Shown: positions 39,222-47,899 of the stretch, in pieces | How the letters are laid out: every line of letters begins with the position of its first letter | How positions within the stretch are numbered: position 1 is the first letter of the stretch | Source: Aeromicrobium sp. Root472D3 | Lineage (GTDB): Bacteria; Actinomycetota; Actinomycetes; Propionibacteriales; Nocardioidaceae | NCBI RefSeq assembly: GCF_001426485.1 | Contig: NZ_LMET01000001.1 | Coordinates: 2,209,306-2,273,305 of the forward strand | DNA length: 64,000 nt | Direction: 5' to 3' | Position numbers and translations under genes: made by a program | Notes under the pieces: model-generated | The model's input: only the letters and a program-made list of their open reading frames with translations | Database searches by the model: none | Told to the model about the DNA's origin: nothing

Positions 39222-40501
39222 CCGATCCCGTGCGGTCCGTCGCGTTCCACGCCCTGCGTGCGGTCAGCGAGGACGACGCCTACGTCAACCTGGTGCTGCC
39301 CGCGATGCTCGACGAGCACCACATCGAGGGGCGCGACGCGGCCTTCGCGACCGAGCTCGTGCACGGCACGCTGCGCCGCCGGGGCACGTACGACGCCGTC
39401 ATCGACCACGTCGCCAGCAAGGGCATCGGCTCGGTCGACGCCCCCGTGCTCGACGCGCTGCGGCTCGGCACGCACCAGCTGCTGAGCATGCGGGTGCCGG
39501 CGCACGCCGCGGTGTCGACGACGGTCGACGTCGTGCGACGCGAGATCGGGCACAAGCCCGTGCACTTCGCGAACGCCCTGCTGCGCAAGATCGGCCAGAA
39601 GGACCACGACGGCTGGCTCGCGATCGTGACGGCGGGCCTCGAGGGCCATGCGGCCCGGGCGGTGCGCACGTCGCACCCGCTCTGGGTCGTGGAGGCGCTC
39701 CACGAGGCCCTGGGCGGCCACGGCGCGCAGATCGACAAGCTGCTGGCCGCCGACAACGTCCCGCCGCGCGTGACGCTCGTGGCACGGCCGGGCCTCAGCA
39801 CGCCCGAGAGCCTGCCGGGCACGCCCGGCAAGCTGTCGCCGTACGCCCGCGTCCTCGACGAGGGTGGCGACCCCGGCGAGATCGCGGAGGTGCGCGACGG
39901 ACGGGCCGGCGTGCAGGACGAGGGATCGCAGCTCGTCGCGATCGCCCTGGCCGACGCGATGCTGGACGGTCAGGACTCGCGTTGGCTCGATCTCTGCGCG
40001 GGCCCCGGCGGCAAGGCCGCGCTGCTCGGCGCCCTCGCCGCGCAGCACGGCGCGACGCTGGTCGCCAACGAGGTGCAGGAGCACCGCGCCGAGCTGGTGC
40101 GCCACGGCGTGCGCAGGCTCCGCAACGTCGACGTCACGGTGTTCGACGGCCGCGAGGGGCCGTGGGACGCCGGCTCGTTCGACCGCGTGCTGGTCGACGC
40201 GCCGTGCACGGGGCTGGGCGCCCTGCGTCGCCGCCCCGAGTCGCGCTGGCGCCGGTCGCCCGGTGACCTCGACGACCTCGTGCCGCTGCAGCAGGCGCTG
40301 CTCACGCGCGCGCTCGAGCTCGTCCGGCCCGGGGGAGTCGTGGCCTACGCGACGTGCTCGCCCCACGTGCGCGAGACCCGCGGGGTCGTCGACGCCGTGA
40401 CGTCGGGGCGTGACGACGTCGTCGTGGAGTCGAGCCACCAGTGGTGGCCGCACGTGGACGGCACGGACGCGATGTTCTGCGCCCTCCTGCGTCGCCGCTG
40501 A
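39218..40501 (+). CDS. rsmB: 16S rRNA (cytosine-C5) methyltransferase RsmB-like
   Basis: The 427-residue protein has an N-terminal NusB-like RNA-binding domain (AFHALRAVSEDDAYVNLVL, TELVHGTLRRRGTYDAVIDH) and a C-terminal Rossmann methyltransferase. SAM contacts appear in LDLCAGPGGKAALLGALAA. The two catalytic cysteines of m5C enzymes are in VDAPCTGLGALRRRPE and AYATCSPHVRET. The probable target is C967 of 16S rRNA, by analogy with E. coli. GTG 39218 overlaps fmt by four bases, as in many bacteria. Confidence 0.93.
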   Translation: MTDPVRSVAFHALRAVSEDDAYVNLVLPAMLDEHHIEGRDAAFATELVHGTLRRRGTYDAVIDHVASKGIGSVDAPVLDALRLGTHQLLSMRVPAHAAVSTTVDVVRREIGHKPVHFANALLRKIGQKDHDGWLAIVTAGLEGHAARAVRTSHPLWVVEALHEALGGHGAQIDKLLAADNVPPRVTLVARPGLSTPESLPGTPGKLSPYARVLDEGGDPGEIAEVRDGRAGVQDEGSQLVAIALADAMLDGQDSRWLDLCAGPGGKAALLGALAAQHGATLVANEVQEHRAELVRHGVRRLRNVDVTVFDGREGPWDAGSFDRVLVDAPCTGLGALRRRPESRWRRSPGDLDDLVPLQQALLTRALELVRPGGVVAYATCSPHVRETRGVVDAVTSGRDDVVVESSHQWWPHVDGTDAMFCALLRRR

Positions 40502-40508
40502 CGACCGA

Positions 40509-40514
40509 TAGGGT
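40509..40514 (+). promoter_or_regulatory. -10 box (TAGGGT) of rpe, leaderless type
   Basis: TAGGGT lies six bases before ATG 40521. Confidence 0.6.
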
Positions 40515-40520
40515 CGCGCC

Positions 40521-41192
40521 ATGGGCATCCAGATCACCCCGAGCATGCTGGCCAGCGACTTCGCGAACCTCGAGGCCGAGGCGGCCCGCATCAGCGGCGC
40601 CGACTGGCTCCACATGGACGTCATGGACAACCACTTCGTCCCGAACCTGACGCTCGGCGCCCCCGTCATCGAGGCGCTCTCGAGGCTCGCCTCCCAGCCG
40701 ATCGACGCCCACCTGATGATCGAGGACCCCGACCGCTGGGCGCCGTCGTACGTCGAGGCCGGCGCCGGCAGCGTGACGTTCCACGTCGAGGCCGCGGCCG
40801 CACCCGTCCGCCTGGCCCGCGAGATCCGCGCCCTGGGCGCCCGCGCGTCGATGGCGCTCAAGCCCGCGACCCCGATCGAGCCCTACGAGGACATGCTCCC
40901 CGAGCTCGACATGGTGCTGATCATGACGGTCGAGCCGGGCTTCGGCGGCCAGAAGTTCCTCGACCTGTGCCTGCCCAAGATCCGCCGCACCCGCGCCCTG
41001 ATCGAGAAGCACGGCGGCGACATCTGGCTGCAGGTCGACGGCGGTGTCTCGGTCGAGACGATCGAGCGCTGCGCCGAGGCCGGCGCCGACGTGTTCGTCG
41101 CCGGATCGGCGGTGTTCGGGGCCGACGACCCCGACGACATGGTGGCCCGGCTGCGCGAGCTCGGCTCGCATGCCGGACGTCACGCCCACTGA
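40521..41192 (+). CDS. rpe: Ribulose-phosphate 3-epimerase
   Basis: The 223-residue TIM-barrel enzyme interconverts ribulose 5-phosphate and xylulose 5-phosphate. Metal and catalytic residues are in [46 protein letters not shown] and [12 protein letters not shown]. Its neighbour role is plausible, since ribulose 5-phosphate is also the substrate of RibB in the riboflavin operon just downstream. It has its own leaderless promoter, and no overlap with neighbours. Confidence 0.96.
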   Translation: MGIQITPSMLASDFANLEAEAARISGADWLHMDVMDNHFVPNLTLGAPVIEALSRLASQPIDAHLMIEDPDRWAPSYVEAGAGSVTFHVEAAAAPVRLAREIRALGARASMALKPATPIEPYEDMLPELDMVLIMTVEPGFGGQKFLDLCLPKIRRTRALIEKHGGDIWLQVDGGVSVETIERCAEAGADVFVAGSAVFGADDPDDMVARLRELGSHAGRHAH

Positions 41193-41207
41193 GCGGGACG
41201 GGCTCGC

Positions 41208-41213
41208 TAGACT
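41208..41213 (+). promoter_or_regulatory. -10 box (TAGACT) of the riboflavin operon
   Basis: TAGACT precedes the FMN riboswitch. Transcription would begin near 41220, at a small UUCG-loop hairpin (CGAGC-TTCG-GCTCG, 41221-41234). Confidence 0.55.
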
Positions 41214-41236
41214 CGTCCCACGAGCTTCGGCTCGCA

Positions 41237-41378
41237 TGCTCCGGGGTCGGTGAGATTCCGAACCGGCGGTGACAGTCCGCGACCCGGCCTCCACGTCCGC
41301 GCCACCAGCGCGGCGGTGGGGTCCGGTTGAGCCGGTGGAATTCCGGCACCGACGGTGAAAGTCCGGATAGGAGGAGCA
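41237..41378 (+). ncRNA. FMN riboswitch (RFN element)
   Basis: Conserved RFN pieces follow in order: GGGGTCGGTGAGATTCC, GAACCGGCGGT, AGTCCGCGACC, then after a variable P5 hairpin GGTGGAATTCCGGCACC, GACGGTGAAAGTCCGGAT and GGAGGAGC. The closing P1 stem pairs TGCTCC (41237-41242) with GGAGCA (41373-41378). It binds FMN and lowers expression of the rib genes. The following 90 nt hold overlapping GC hairpins (41384-41422) that probably form the expression platform. Confidence 0.95.
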
Positions 41379-41383
41379 GTGGA

Positions 41384-41422
41384 CGGGGTGACCCCCGCCC
41401 ACGGGGGCGACGAGACGTCGCC
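41384..41422 (+). promoter_or_regulatory. Probable riboswitch expression platform (overlapping hairpins)
   Basis: Three competing hairpins can form: GGGG-TGA-CCCC (41384-41394), CCCCCG-CCCA-CGGGGG (41392-41407) and GGCGACG-AGA-CGTCGCC (41406-41422). The middle one excludes the outer two. There is no T-run, so control may act by translation of ribD or by Rho, which cannot be told from sequence. Confidence 0.45.
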
Positions 41423-41467
41423 TGCACGGCCCCGGTGTGTGACGACGCAGGACCACCCGGAGGACAC

Positions 41468-42505
41468 ATGGCATCAGAGGTCGAGGTCGCAGCGATGCGA
41501 CGGGCGCTCGACGCGGCGGCGGCGACGCGTCGCACCCTGCCGAACCCGCGCGTCGGCTGCGTCCTGCTCGCACCCGACGGCACCGAGGTCGCCGTCGGAG
41601 CGCACCACGGCGCCGGCACCCCGCACGCCGAGGTCGAGGCGCTGACGGCGGCCGGCGACGCGGCCCGCGGCGCCACGGCCGTCGTGACGCTCGAGCCCTG
41701 CAACCACACGGGCCGGACCGGCCCGTGCGCGCAGGCGCTGATCGAGGCCGGCGTCGCGCGCGTCGTGTTCGCCCAGATCGACCCCGACCGCACGGCGTCC
41801 GGCGGCGCGTCGACGCTGCGCGCCGCGGGCATCGACGTCGAGGCCGGCGTCATGGCCGAGGAGGCCACCGACCTCAACGTCGAGTGGACGTTCGCCGTGA
41901 CCGCGGGGCGTCCGTTCGTGACGTGGAAGTACGCCGCGACCCTCGACGGGCTCAGCGCGGCACCCGACGGCACCAGCAAGTGGATCACGAGCGAGGAGGC
42001 CCGCCGCGACGTCCAGACGTTCCGCGCGGGCGCCGACGCGATCGTCGCCGGCACGGGGGCCGTCCTGGCCGACGACCCGCGGCTGACGGTGCGCGACGAG
42101 CACGACATGCCGCTGCCGTTCGACCGGCAGCCGCTGCGCGTCGTCGTCGGCGAGACCACGATCCCCAACTACTTCCGCGTGTTCGACCGCGTCGCCCCGA
42201 CGCTGCTGATCCAGTCGCGCGACCCCGCGACGGTGCTCGCCAAGCTCGTCGACAACGGCGTCCGGCACATCTGGCTCGAGGGCGGGCCGCGCCTGGCGGG
42301 TGCGTTCTGGAACGCCGGCGTCATCGACCGCATCATCGGCTACATGGCCCCCGCGATGCTCGGGTCGGGCCGCGCCGCGCTCGAGGGCGAGGCCGCGACC
42401 CTCGCGGACCTGCGCCCCATCGTCATCGAGGACCTGACGATGATCGGTCCCGACATCCGCATCATCGGCACCCCAGGACGCATGCAACGAGAGGACTTCG
42501 ACTGA
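41468..42505 (+). CDS. ribD: Bifunctional deaminase/reductase RibD
   Basis: The 345-residue enzyme deaminates and then reduces the pyrimidine intermediate of riboflavin synthesis. The N-terminal deaminase has zinc motifs HAEVEAL and EPCNHTGRTGPC. The C-terminal reductase has FVTWKYAATLDGLSAAPDGTSKWITSEEAR and WLEGGPRLAGAFWNAGVIDR. ATG 41468 follows GGAGGACAC. ribE begins at its stop by TGATG, so the operon is coupled. Confidence 0.95.
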   Translation: MASEVEVAAMRRALDAAAATRRTLPNPRVGCVLLAPDGTEVAVGAHHGAGTPHAEVEALTAAGDAARGATAVVTLEPCNHTGRTGPCAQALIEAGVARVVFAQIDPDRTASGGASTLRAAGIDVEAGVMAEEATDLNVEWTFAVTAGRPFVTWKYAATLDGLSAAPDGTSKWITSEEARRDVQTFRAGADAIVAGTGAVLADDPRLTVRDEHDMPLPFDRQPLRVVVGETTIPNYFRVFDRVAPTLLIQSRDPATVLAKLVDNGVRHIWLEGGPRLAGAFWNAGVIDRIIGYMAPAMLGSGRAALEGEAATLADLRPIVIEDLTMIGPDIRIIGTPGRMQREDFD

Positions 42506-43143
42506 TGTTCACCGGACTCGTGGAGGAGAAGGGCACCGTCACCGCGGTCGAGCAGCTGGGCGACTCGGTCCGGCTGACGATCCGCGGCCCGGTCGTGACG
42601 TCCGACGCCGGGCACGGCGACTCGATCTCGGTCAACGGCTGCTGCCTGACCGTCATGACGCGGGACGATGACACGTTCGGCGCCGACGTCATGCAGGAGT
42701 CGCTCGACAAGACGTCGCTGGGCGACCTCACGATCGGCTCGCCGGTCAACCTCGAGCGCGCGACGCAGGCCGGTGCACGGCTCGGCGGGCACATCGTCCA
42801 GGGCCACGTCGACGGGACGGGCCGCATCCTCGACCGCACCCCCAGCGAGCACTGGGAGGTCGTGCGCGTGTCGCTGCCGTCCGAGCTGGCCCGCTACCTG
42901 GTCGACAAGGGCTCGGTGACGGTCGACGGCACGTCGCTGACGGTCGTCGAGGTCGTCGACGACGGCCCGGACGGCCCGTGGTTCTCGGTCTCGCTGATTC
43001 CCACCACGCTGGCCGACACGACGCTCGGCACGAAGGCGCCGGGCGACCGCGTCAACCTCGAGGTCGACATCCTCGCCAAGTACGTCGAGCGCCTGCTGGG
43101 TGCCTCGCCCCAGCAGCAGAACAGCCAAGGAGCAGCATCATGA
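42505..43143 (+). CDS. ribE: Riboflavin synthase, alpha subunit
   Basis: The 212-residue protein has two lumazine-binding barrels of similar sequence: [12 protein letters not shown]..., [12 protein letters not shown] in the first and [14 protein letters not shown]..., [12 protein letters not shown] in the second. It dismutates two 6,7-dimethyl-8-ribityllumazine molecules into riboflavin. The start overlaps ribD by one base and the end overlaps ribBA by ATGA. The symbol ribC is used in some genomes for the same gene. Confidence 0.95.
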   Translation: MFTGLVEEKGTVTAVEQLGDSVRLTIRGPVVTSDAGHGDSISVNGCCLTVMTRDDDTFGADVMQESLDKTSLGDLTIGSPVNLERATQAGARLGGHIVQGHVDGTGRILDRTPSEHWEVVRVSLPSELARYLVDKGSVTVDGTSLTVVEVVDDGPDGPWFSVSLIPTTLADTTLGTKAPGDRVNLEVDILAKYVERLLGASPQQQNSQGAAS

Positions 43144-44372
43144 CCGAGCACGAGAGCGTCCGGCTCGACAGCATCGAGCGCGCGATCGCGGACTTCCGCG
43201 ACGGCAAGGCGATCGTCGTCGTCGACGACGAGGACCGCGAGAACGAGGGCGACATCATCTTCGCCGCCAGCAAGGCGACCCCCGAGCTCATGGCGTTCCT
43301 GGTCCGCTACTCCAGCGGCCTGGTCTGCGCCCCCATCACCGGTGAGATCCTCGACCGTCTGGCGATCCCGCTCATGACGCCGCACAACCGCGAGAAGATG
43401 CGCACGGCCTACACGGTCTCGATCGACGCGCGCGACGGCATCACGACCGGCATCTCGGCGACCGACCGGGCCCGCACGTGCCGCGTGCTCGCCGACTCGG
43501 CCACCGAGCCGTTCGAGCTCAACCAGCCGGGCCACATCATCCCGCTGCGGGCCAAGCCCGGGGGAGTGCTCGAGCGCGCCGGCCACACCGAGGCCGCGGT
43601 CGACTTCGCCCGCCTGGCCGGCCTGACCCCGGCGGGCGTCATCGGCGAGGTCCTGAACGACGACGGCACCCTGATGCGTGCTCCCGAGCTGCGTGCCTTC
43701 GCCGACGAGCACGGCATCGCGCTGGTGTCGATCGAGGAGCTGCAGGTGCACCGGCGCCTGCACGAGTCGCAGGTCGACCGGCTCGCGACGACCCGCCTGC
43801 CCACCGAGTTCGGCGAGTTCGCGGCGCACGGCTACCGCGACCGCATCGAGGGCTCGGAGCACATCGCGCTGGTCCACGGCGACCCCGGCACCGAGGACGT
43901 CCTCGTGCGCATCCACTCCGAGTGCCTGACGGGCGACGTCTTCGGCTCGCGGCGCTGCGACTGCGGTCCGCAGCTCGAGCTGTCGATGACCGAGATCACG
44001 GCCGCCGGCGCCGGCATCGTGGTGTACCTGCGCGGCCACGAGGGGCGCGGCATCGGCCTGCTGCACAAGCTGCAGGCGTACTCGCTGCAGGACGCGGGCA
44101 GCGACACGGTCGACGCCAACATCCAGCTCGGCTTCGGCGAGGACGAGCGCGACTACGCCGCCGGCGCGCAGATCCTGCGCGACCTCGGCGTGACGTCGGT
44201 GCGCCTGCTGACCAACAACCCCGACAAGACGACGGCGCTCGAGGCGTACGGCGTCAAGGTCAGCGAGCGGCTGCCGCTCGTCATCGCCCCCACGGAGGAC
44301 AGCCTCCGGTACCTGCAGACCAAGGCCGAGCGCATGGGCCACGACCTTCCCGGACTCGAGGAGAACAGCTGA
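43140..44372 (+). CDS. ribBA: Bifunctional DHBP synthase / GTP cyclohydrolase II
   Basis: The 410-residue fusion supplies both riboflavin precursors. The N-terminal RibB half has [18 protein letters not shown] for metal and substrate and [14 protein letters not shown]. The C-terminal RibA half has the zinc cysteines in [20 protein letters not shown] and the GTP-binding [22 protein letters not shown] near the end is also typical. Both halves look intact and catalytically complete. Confidence 0.96.
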   Translation: MTEHESVRLDSIERAIADFRDGKAIVVVDDEDRENEGDIIFAASKATPELMAFLVRYSSGLVCAPITGEILDRLAIPLMTPHNREKMRTAYTVSIDARDGITTGISATDRARTCRVLADSATEPFELNQPGHIIPLRAKPGGVLERAGHTEAAVDFARLAGLTPAGVIGEVLNDDGTLMRAPELRAFADEHGIALVSIEELQVHRRLHESQVDRLATTRLPTEFGEFAAHGYRDRIEGSEHIALVHGDPGTEDVLVRIHSECLTGDVFGSRRCDCGPQLELSMTEITAAGAGIVVYLRGHEGRGIGLLHKLQAYSLQDAGSDTVDANIQLGFGEDERDYAAGAQILRDLGVTSVRLLTNNPDKTTALEAYGVKVSERLPLVIAPTEDSLRYLQTKAERMGHDLPGLEENS

Positions 44373-44842
44373 TGTCAGGACAGGGAGCACCCACGATCTT
44401 CGTCGACGGCGAGGGCGCACGCGTCGCGATCGTCGCGTCGCGCTGGCACACCGAGGTGATGGACGGTCTGATCGCCGGCGCGCAGGCCGCGCTGGCCGAG
44501 GCCAAGGTCACCGACGTGACGCTCGCGCGCGCCCCGGGCTCGTTCGAGCTGCCGATCCTGTGCCAGGCGTACGCCCGGCAGGGCTTCGACGCCGTCATCG
44601 CCCTCGGCGTGATCATCCGCGGCGGCACCCCGCACTTCGAGTACGTCTCGGCCGCCGCGACCGACGGGCTGAGCCGCGTCGCGATCGACACCGGCGTGCC
44701 GATCGGCTTCGGCCTGCTGACGACCGACGACGAGGCGCAGGCCCTCGACCGGGCGGGCCTGGCCGACAGCCGGGAGGACAAGGGACGCGAGGCCGTCGAG
44801 GCCGCCCTGTCCACCTGGAACGTGCTGCGCACCCTCGGCTGA
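44372..44842 (+). CDS. ribH: 6,7-dimethyl-8-ribityllumazine synthase
   Basis: The 156-residue enzyme condenses the RibA- and RibB-derived precursors and usually forms pentamers or 60-mer shells. Characteristic segments are [49 protein letters not shown] with the catalytic His, and [21 protein letters not shown]. It overlaps ribBA by one base (TGATG) and ends the riboflavin operon. Confidence 0.96.
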   Translation: MSGQGAPTIFVDGEGARVAIVASRWHTEVMDGLIAGAQAALAEAKVTDVTLARAPGSFELPILCQAYARQGFDAVIALGVIIRGGTPHFEYVSAAATDGLSRVAIDTGVPIGFGLLTTDDEAQALDRAGLADSREDKGREAVEAALSTWNVLRTLG

Positions 44843-44850
44843 CGCACCGA

Positions 44851-44856
44851 TAGACT
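44851..44856 (+). promoter_or_regulatory. -10 box (TAGACT) of hisE-hisG, leaderless type
   Basis: TAGACT lies eight bases before ATG 44865 and separates the histidine genes from riboflavin control. Confidence 0.55.
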
Positions 44857-44864
44857 CGTCCGCG

Positions 44865-45128
44865 ATGAAGACCTTCGACGACCTGTTCGCCGAGCTCGCC
44901 GACAAGGCAGCCCGGCGCCCCGAGGGCTCGCGCACCGTCGCCGAGCTCGATGCCGGCGTGCACTCGATCGGCAAGAAGCTCGTCGAGGAGGCCGCCGAGT
45001 CGTGGATGGCCGCCGAGCACGAGGGACCCGAGCGCACCGCCGAGGAGATCAGCCAGCTGCTGTACCACGCGCAGGTCATGATGATCGCCTCCGGGCTGAC
45101 GCTCGACGACGTCTACGCGCATCTGTGA
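44865..45128 (+). CDS. hisE: Phosphoribosyl-ATP pyrophosphatase
   Basis: The 87-residue all-helical enzyme carries out the second step of histidine synthesis. The MazG-like metal residues are seen in [18 protein letters not shown] and [14 protein letters not shown]. It is a stand-alone HisE, as is usual in actinobacteria, not fused to HisI. hisG follows after 46 bp. Confidence 0.95.
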   Translation: MKTFDDLFAELADKAARRPEGSRTVAELDAGVHSIGKKLVEEAAESWMAAEHEGPERTAEEISQLLYHAQVMMIASGLTLDDVYAHL

Positions 45129-45174
45129 CGGAGCCCTGCGCCATCCGTCACAGCCCCCCCGAGAAGAGAATCTG

Positions 45175-46020
45175 ATGCTCAAGATCGCCGTCCCCAACAA
45201 GGGCGCGCTGGCCGAGGCCGCCGCCCTCATGCTGACCGAGGCGGGCTACCGCCAGCGTCGCAACCCCAAGGACCTCGTCACGCTCGACCCCGACAACGAC
45301 GTCGAGTTCTTCTACCTGCGGCCGCGCGACATCGCGATCTACGTGGGGGAGGGCACCCTCGACGTCGGCGTCACGGGCCGTGACCTGCTGCTCGACTCCG
45401 GCGCGCACGCCGCCGAGAACATGACGCTCGGATTCGGCGCGTCGACGTTCCGCTTCGCGGGGCCGGTCGGCGCACTCACGAGCGTCGACGACCTCGAGGG
45501 CCTGCGCATCGCGACGTCGTACGAGGGCATCGTCGGCACCTACCTCGCCGAGCGGGGCATCTCGGCCGACGTCGTGCGCCTCGACGGCGCGGTCGAGTCG
45601 TCGATCCGCCTCGGCGTGGCCGATGCCATCGCCGACGTCGTCGAGACCGGCAGCACCCTGCGCCAGGCCGATCTCGAGGTGTTCGGCGAGCCGATCCTGT
45701 CGTCCGAGGCCGTGCTGATCACCCGGCGCGACGCTCCGGAGCCCGACGGCTTCGAGGTGTTCAAGCGGCGCCTCGACAGCGTCATCGTCGCGCGGACGTA
45801 CGTCATGATGGACTACGACATCAGCGTCGACCAGGTCGAGCGGGCCGTCGAGCTGACGCCCGGCATCGAGTCGCCGACCGTGTCGCCGCTGCATCGCGAG
45901 GGGTGGGTCGCGGTGCGCTCGATGGTGCCCCGCGAGGCCGCCCAGAAGATCATGGACGACCTGTACGGGCTCGGTGCCCGCGGCATCCTGGTGACCGACA
46001 TCCTCGCGTGCCGGATCTGA
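45175..46020 (+). CDS. hisG: ATP phosphoribosyltransferase, long form
   Basis: The 281-residue enzyme catalyses the first and feedback-controlled step of histidine synthesis. The catalytic domains show [28 protein letters not shown] and the PRPP-binding [19 protein letters not shown]. The C-terminal HisG_C domain of about 75 residues ([22 protein letters not shown]...) binds histidine, so no HisZ is needed. ATG 45175 follows GAGAAGAGAATCTG. Confidence 0.95.
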   Translation: MLKIAVPNKGALAEAAALMLTEAGYRQRRNPKDLVTLDPDNDVEFFYLRPRDIAIYVGEGTLDVGVTGRDLLLDSGAHAAENMTLGFGASTFRFAGPVGALTSVDDLEGLRIATSYEGIVGTYLAERGISADVVRLDGAVESSIRLGVADAIADVVETGSTLRQADLEVFGEPILSSEAVLITRRDAPEPDGFEVFKRRLDSVIVARTYVMMDYDISVDQVERAVELTPGIESPTVSPLHREGWVAVRSMVPREAAQKIMDDLYGLGARGILVTDILACRI

Positions 46021-46027
46021 CGGCGAC

Positions 46028-46444
46028 ATGTCGGACATGAGGACGTTCCGTCCCGGCGGTGCACGGGTCGTCGCGTACGCCGTGGCCGTCATCATGCTGG
46101 TGCTGACCGGCGTCATCGCGTTCGCGCTGCCCGACGAGATCTACTTCACGACCGCCGAGACCGTGACGCTGTGGATCATCATCGTGGCGGTGCTGGCCCT
46201 GCTGCACGGCATCGGGCGCAGCGTCGTCGTCGCGGGCGAGGAGGGCGTCGAGGTCGTCAACGGCTACCGGCGCCACGACGTGTCGTGGCACGAGATCGAG
46301 GGCTTCGCGATGAACGACGGCGCGCCGTGGCCGACCCTGGTCACGACCGACGACGAGCGCATCATGCTGTTCGCGATCCAGGGCAGCGACGGCGGCCGCT
46401 ACGCCCGAGAAGCCGTGGCGTACCTCCGCGGCCGGGTGTCGTGA
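46028..46444 (+). CDS. PH domain-containing membrane protein
   Basis: The 138-residue protein has two membrane helices (about residues 13-34 and 45-62) followed by a bacterial PH-like domain. Indicators are VVVAGEEGVEVVNGYRRHDVSWHEIEGFAMNDGAPWPTLVTTDDERIMLFAIQ, the usual pattern of the bPH6/PH_6 family. The PH domain should face the cytoplasm. The role is unknown. It starts seven bases after hisG and overlaps the next gene by one base, so it may be co-transcribed with hisE-hisG. Confidence 0.85.
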   Translation: MSDMRTFRPGGARVVAYAVAVIMLVLTGVIAFALPDEIYFTTAETVTLWIIIVAVLALLHGIGRSVVVAGEEGVEVVNGYRRHDVSWHEIEGFAMNDGAPWPTLVTTDDERIMLFAIQGSDGGRYAREAVAYLRGRVS

Positions 46445-46914
46445 TGGCGGGCCACGAGCGGTCCCTGGCGAGCCCGCAGTTCCCCGGTGACGACGGCACC
46501 GCCGACGCTGCCCTGCACCGGGCGCTGGGCGACGACGTCGCGGTGCTGCAGGCGCTGCCCGACGCGCGCGTGTTCGTGCCGATCGTGCCGCTGCTGGGCG
46601 AGACCCCGGCCGACGGCGACAAGAACGCCGACATGGCCGCGGTGCTGATGACCGGCGCCGACGGCCGCCAGGCGCTGCTGGCCTTCAGCAGCGTCGCCAC
46701 CATGGCGGCGTGGGACCCCAAGGCGCGTCCCGTGCCGGTGCTCGGCAAGGACGCCGCGCTGGCCGCGATCGACGAGAAGGCCTCGGCGATCCTGCTCGAC
46801 CTCGGCACGCCGTCGTTCACGGTCGTCGAGGACGAGGACGTGCGTCACCTCGCGGCGGGTCATCGGCTCGTGCTCAGCGAGGTCGGCGCCGCCTGGATCA
46901 GCGACGCGCCCTAG
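46444..46914 (+). CDS. SseB-like family protein
   Basis: The 156-residue protein resembles the N-terminal SseB domain family: an opening LASPQFPGDDGTADAALHRAL, then VFVPIVPLLGE, MAAVLMTGADGRQALLAFSSVATMAAWDPKARPVPV and ILLDLGTPSFTV. Such proteins are widespread in actinobacteria and have no assigned activity here. It starts at the stop of the PH-domain gene. Its TAG stop overlaps the stop of the converging minus-strand lipoprotein gene within CTAG. Confidence 0.82.
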   Translation: MAGHERSLASPQFPGDDGTADAALHRALGDDVAVLQALPDARVFVPIVPLLGETPADGDKNADMAAVLMTGADGRQALLAFSSVATMAAWDPKARPVPVLGKDAALAAIDEKASAILLDLGTPSFTVVEDEDVRHLAAGHRLVLSEVGAAWISDAP

Positions 46915-47837
46915 TCGGCGCCGGCGCCGGCGCCGGCATCGGCCAGGCACCGTGCCACGGTGTCCCTCGACCTGTCCGCCACGTCGCCGTCTGCTCCGTC
47001 GGCGTCCACGACGTCCTGGATGGCCTCCTCGAGGGGCCGGTAGTCGGGGTTCTCGAACTCGCGGTGCAGTGCGTCGAGCTGCCGGTCGTCGATGCGCTCG
47101 TCCGACGGCGTCAGCACGCCGTCGACGACGGCGTCGCACGTGTCGTAGAAGCCCGCGACCACGGGCTCGTTGGCGCCGTAGCCCACGTCGGCGCCCTGGT
47201 CCGCGGCGGTGAGGGTGAGCTGCCGGGCGACCAGCACCGGCTGCTCGCCGCCCACGTCGTACCCGGCCCACACGACCGCCCGGAGCGTGACGGTGTCGCC
47301 GTCGACGCTCGCGTCGTAGGCCAGCTTGTAGACGAAGGTCTCGGCGGGGGCCGCGCCGGCCGGGAACACGCTGCCGGCGAGTCTCGCGACGCGACCGGGG
47401 TCTGATCCGTCCGCACTGGTGCGGACCGACGCGTAGACGTCGTCGGCGAAGCTCTCGGCCCGGTCGCCGAGGGCGCCGTAGCGTCCGTAGACGCGCCTGA
47501 ACACGTCCTCGTCGGAGGTGCTCGACCACACCGCCGGCTCGAGGAACGATGCCGTGACGATCTCCTTGAGGGAGTAGCCGAGCGACGTCGCCAGGTCCGT
47601 GGCCGACTCACTGCCGAGGTCGAGGCCGACGGGGTCGAGGATCTGGCGGTTCGCGAAGTCGGGGCTCGGCTTGAGGTCGTCGAGCGTGAGGCCCGCCGGT
47701 GCGGCGGGCCGGGAGGGCTCGTCGCCGTCGCCGTCGCCGCCTCCGCCGCACGCCGCCGCGAGGCACAGCGTGCCGATCGCGGGCAGCGAGCGCCCGCGGA
47801 TGCCGGTGCCACGTCTGCCCAGCGCCGTCGTCGCCAT
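46911..47837 (-). CDS. Hypothetical lipoprotein with acidic linker
   Basis: The 308-residue precursor begins with a signal peptide and lipobox ending ...LCLAAAC near residue 30, then a Gly/Asp linker (GGGGDGDGDE) and a Pro/Ala stretch. The mature domain (LTLDDLKPSPDFANRQILDPVG..., VRLAGSVFPAGAAPAETFVYKLAYDASVDGDTVTLRAVVW) is not recognised; the alternating strand pattern suggests a beta-rich fold. Two cysteines near the end (DTCDAV, VARCLADAG) might pair. Three GGCGCC repeats encode the terminal Ala-Gly run. It should be exposed on the cell surface. Confidence 0.75.
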   Translation of the reverse strand: MATTALGRRGTGIRGRSLPAIGTLCLAAACGGGGDGDGDEPSRPAAPAGLTLDDLKPSPDFANRQILDPVGLDLGSESATDLATSLGYSLKEIVTASFLEPAVWSSTSDEDVFRRVYGRYGALGDRAESFADDVYASVRTSADGSDPGRVARLAGSVFPAGAAPAETFVYKLAYDASVDGDTVTLRAVVWAGYDVGGEQPVLVARQLTLTAADQGADVGYGANEPVVAGFYDTCDAVVDGVLTPSDERIDDRQLDALHREFENPDYRPLEEAIQDVVDADGADGDVADRSRDTVARCLADAGAGAGAD

Positions 47838-47860
47838 GAGATCCCCCGATCGCCGTCCGC

Positions 47861-47874
47861 CCTGCCCGGGCAGG
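47861..47874. repeat. 14-bp perfect palindrome in the lipoprotein leader
   Basis: CCTGCCCGGGCAGG lies between the -10 box and the start codon of the minus-strand lipoprotein gene, inside the predicted 5-prime leader. It may be a small hairpin or an operator. Confidence 0.35.
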
Positions 47875-47879
47875 CCCCG

Positions 47880-47885
47880 ACCCTA
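47880..47885 (-). promoter_or_regulatory. -10 box (TAGGGT) of the minus-strand lipoprotein gene
   Basis: On the minus strand TAGGGT lies 42 bp before ATG 47837, and GGGGGA stands as a possible Shine-Dalgarno sequence. Confidence 0.45.
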
Positions 47886-47899
47886 GCCCAGGGTGCCCG

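Noticed and set aside
41355..41645. Upstream ORF beginning at GGAGGAGCAGTG in the riboswitch
   Set aside because: The purine-rich stretch is the conserved 3-prime side of P1, and the frame runs out of phase deep into ribD with an Arg/Ser-rich product.
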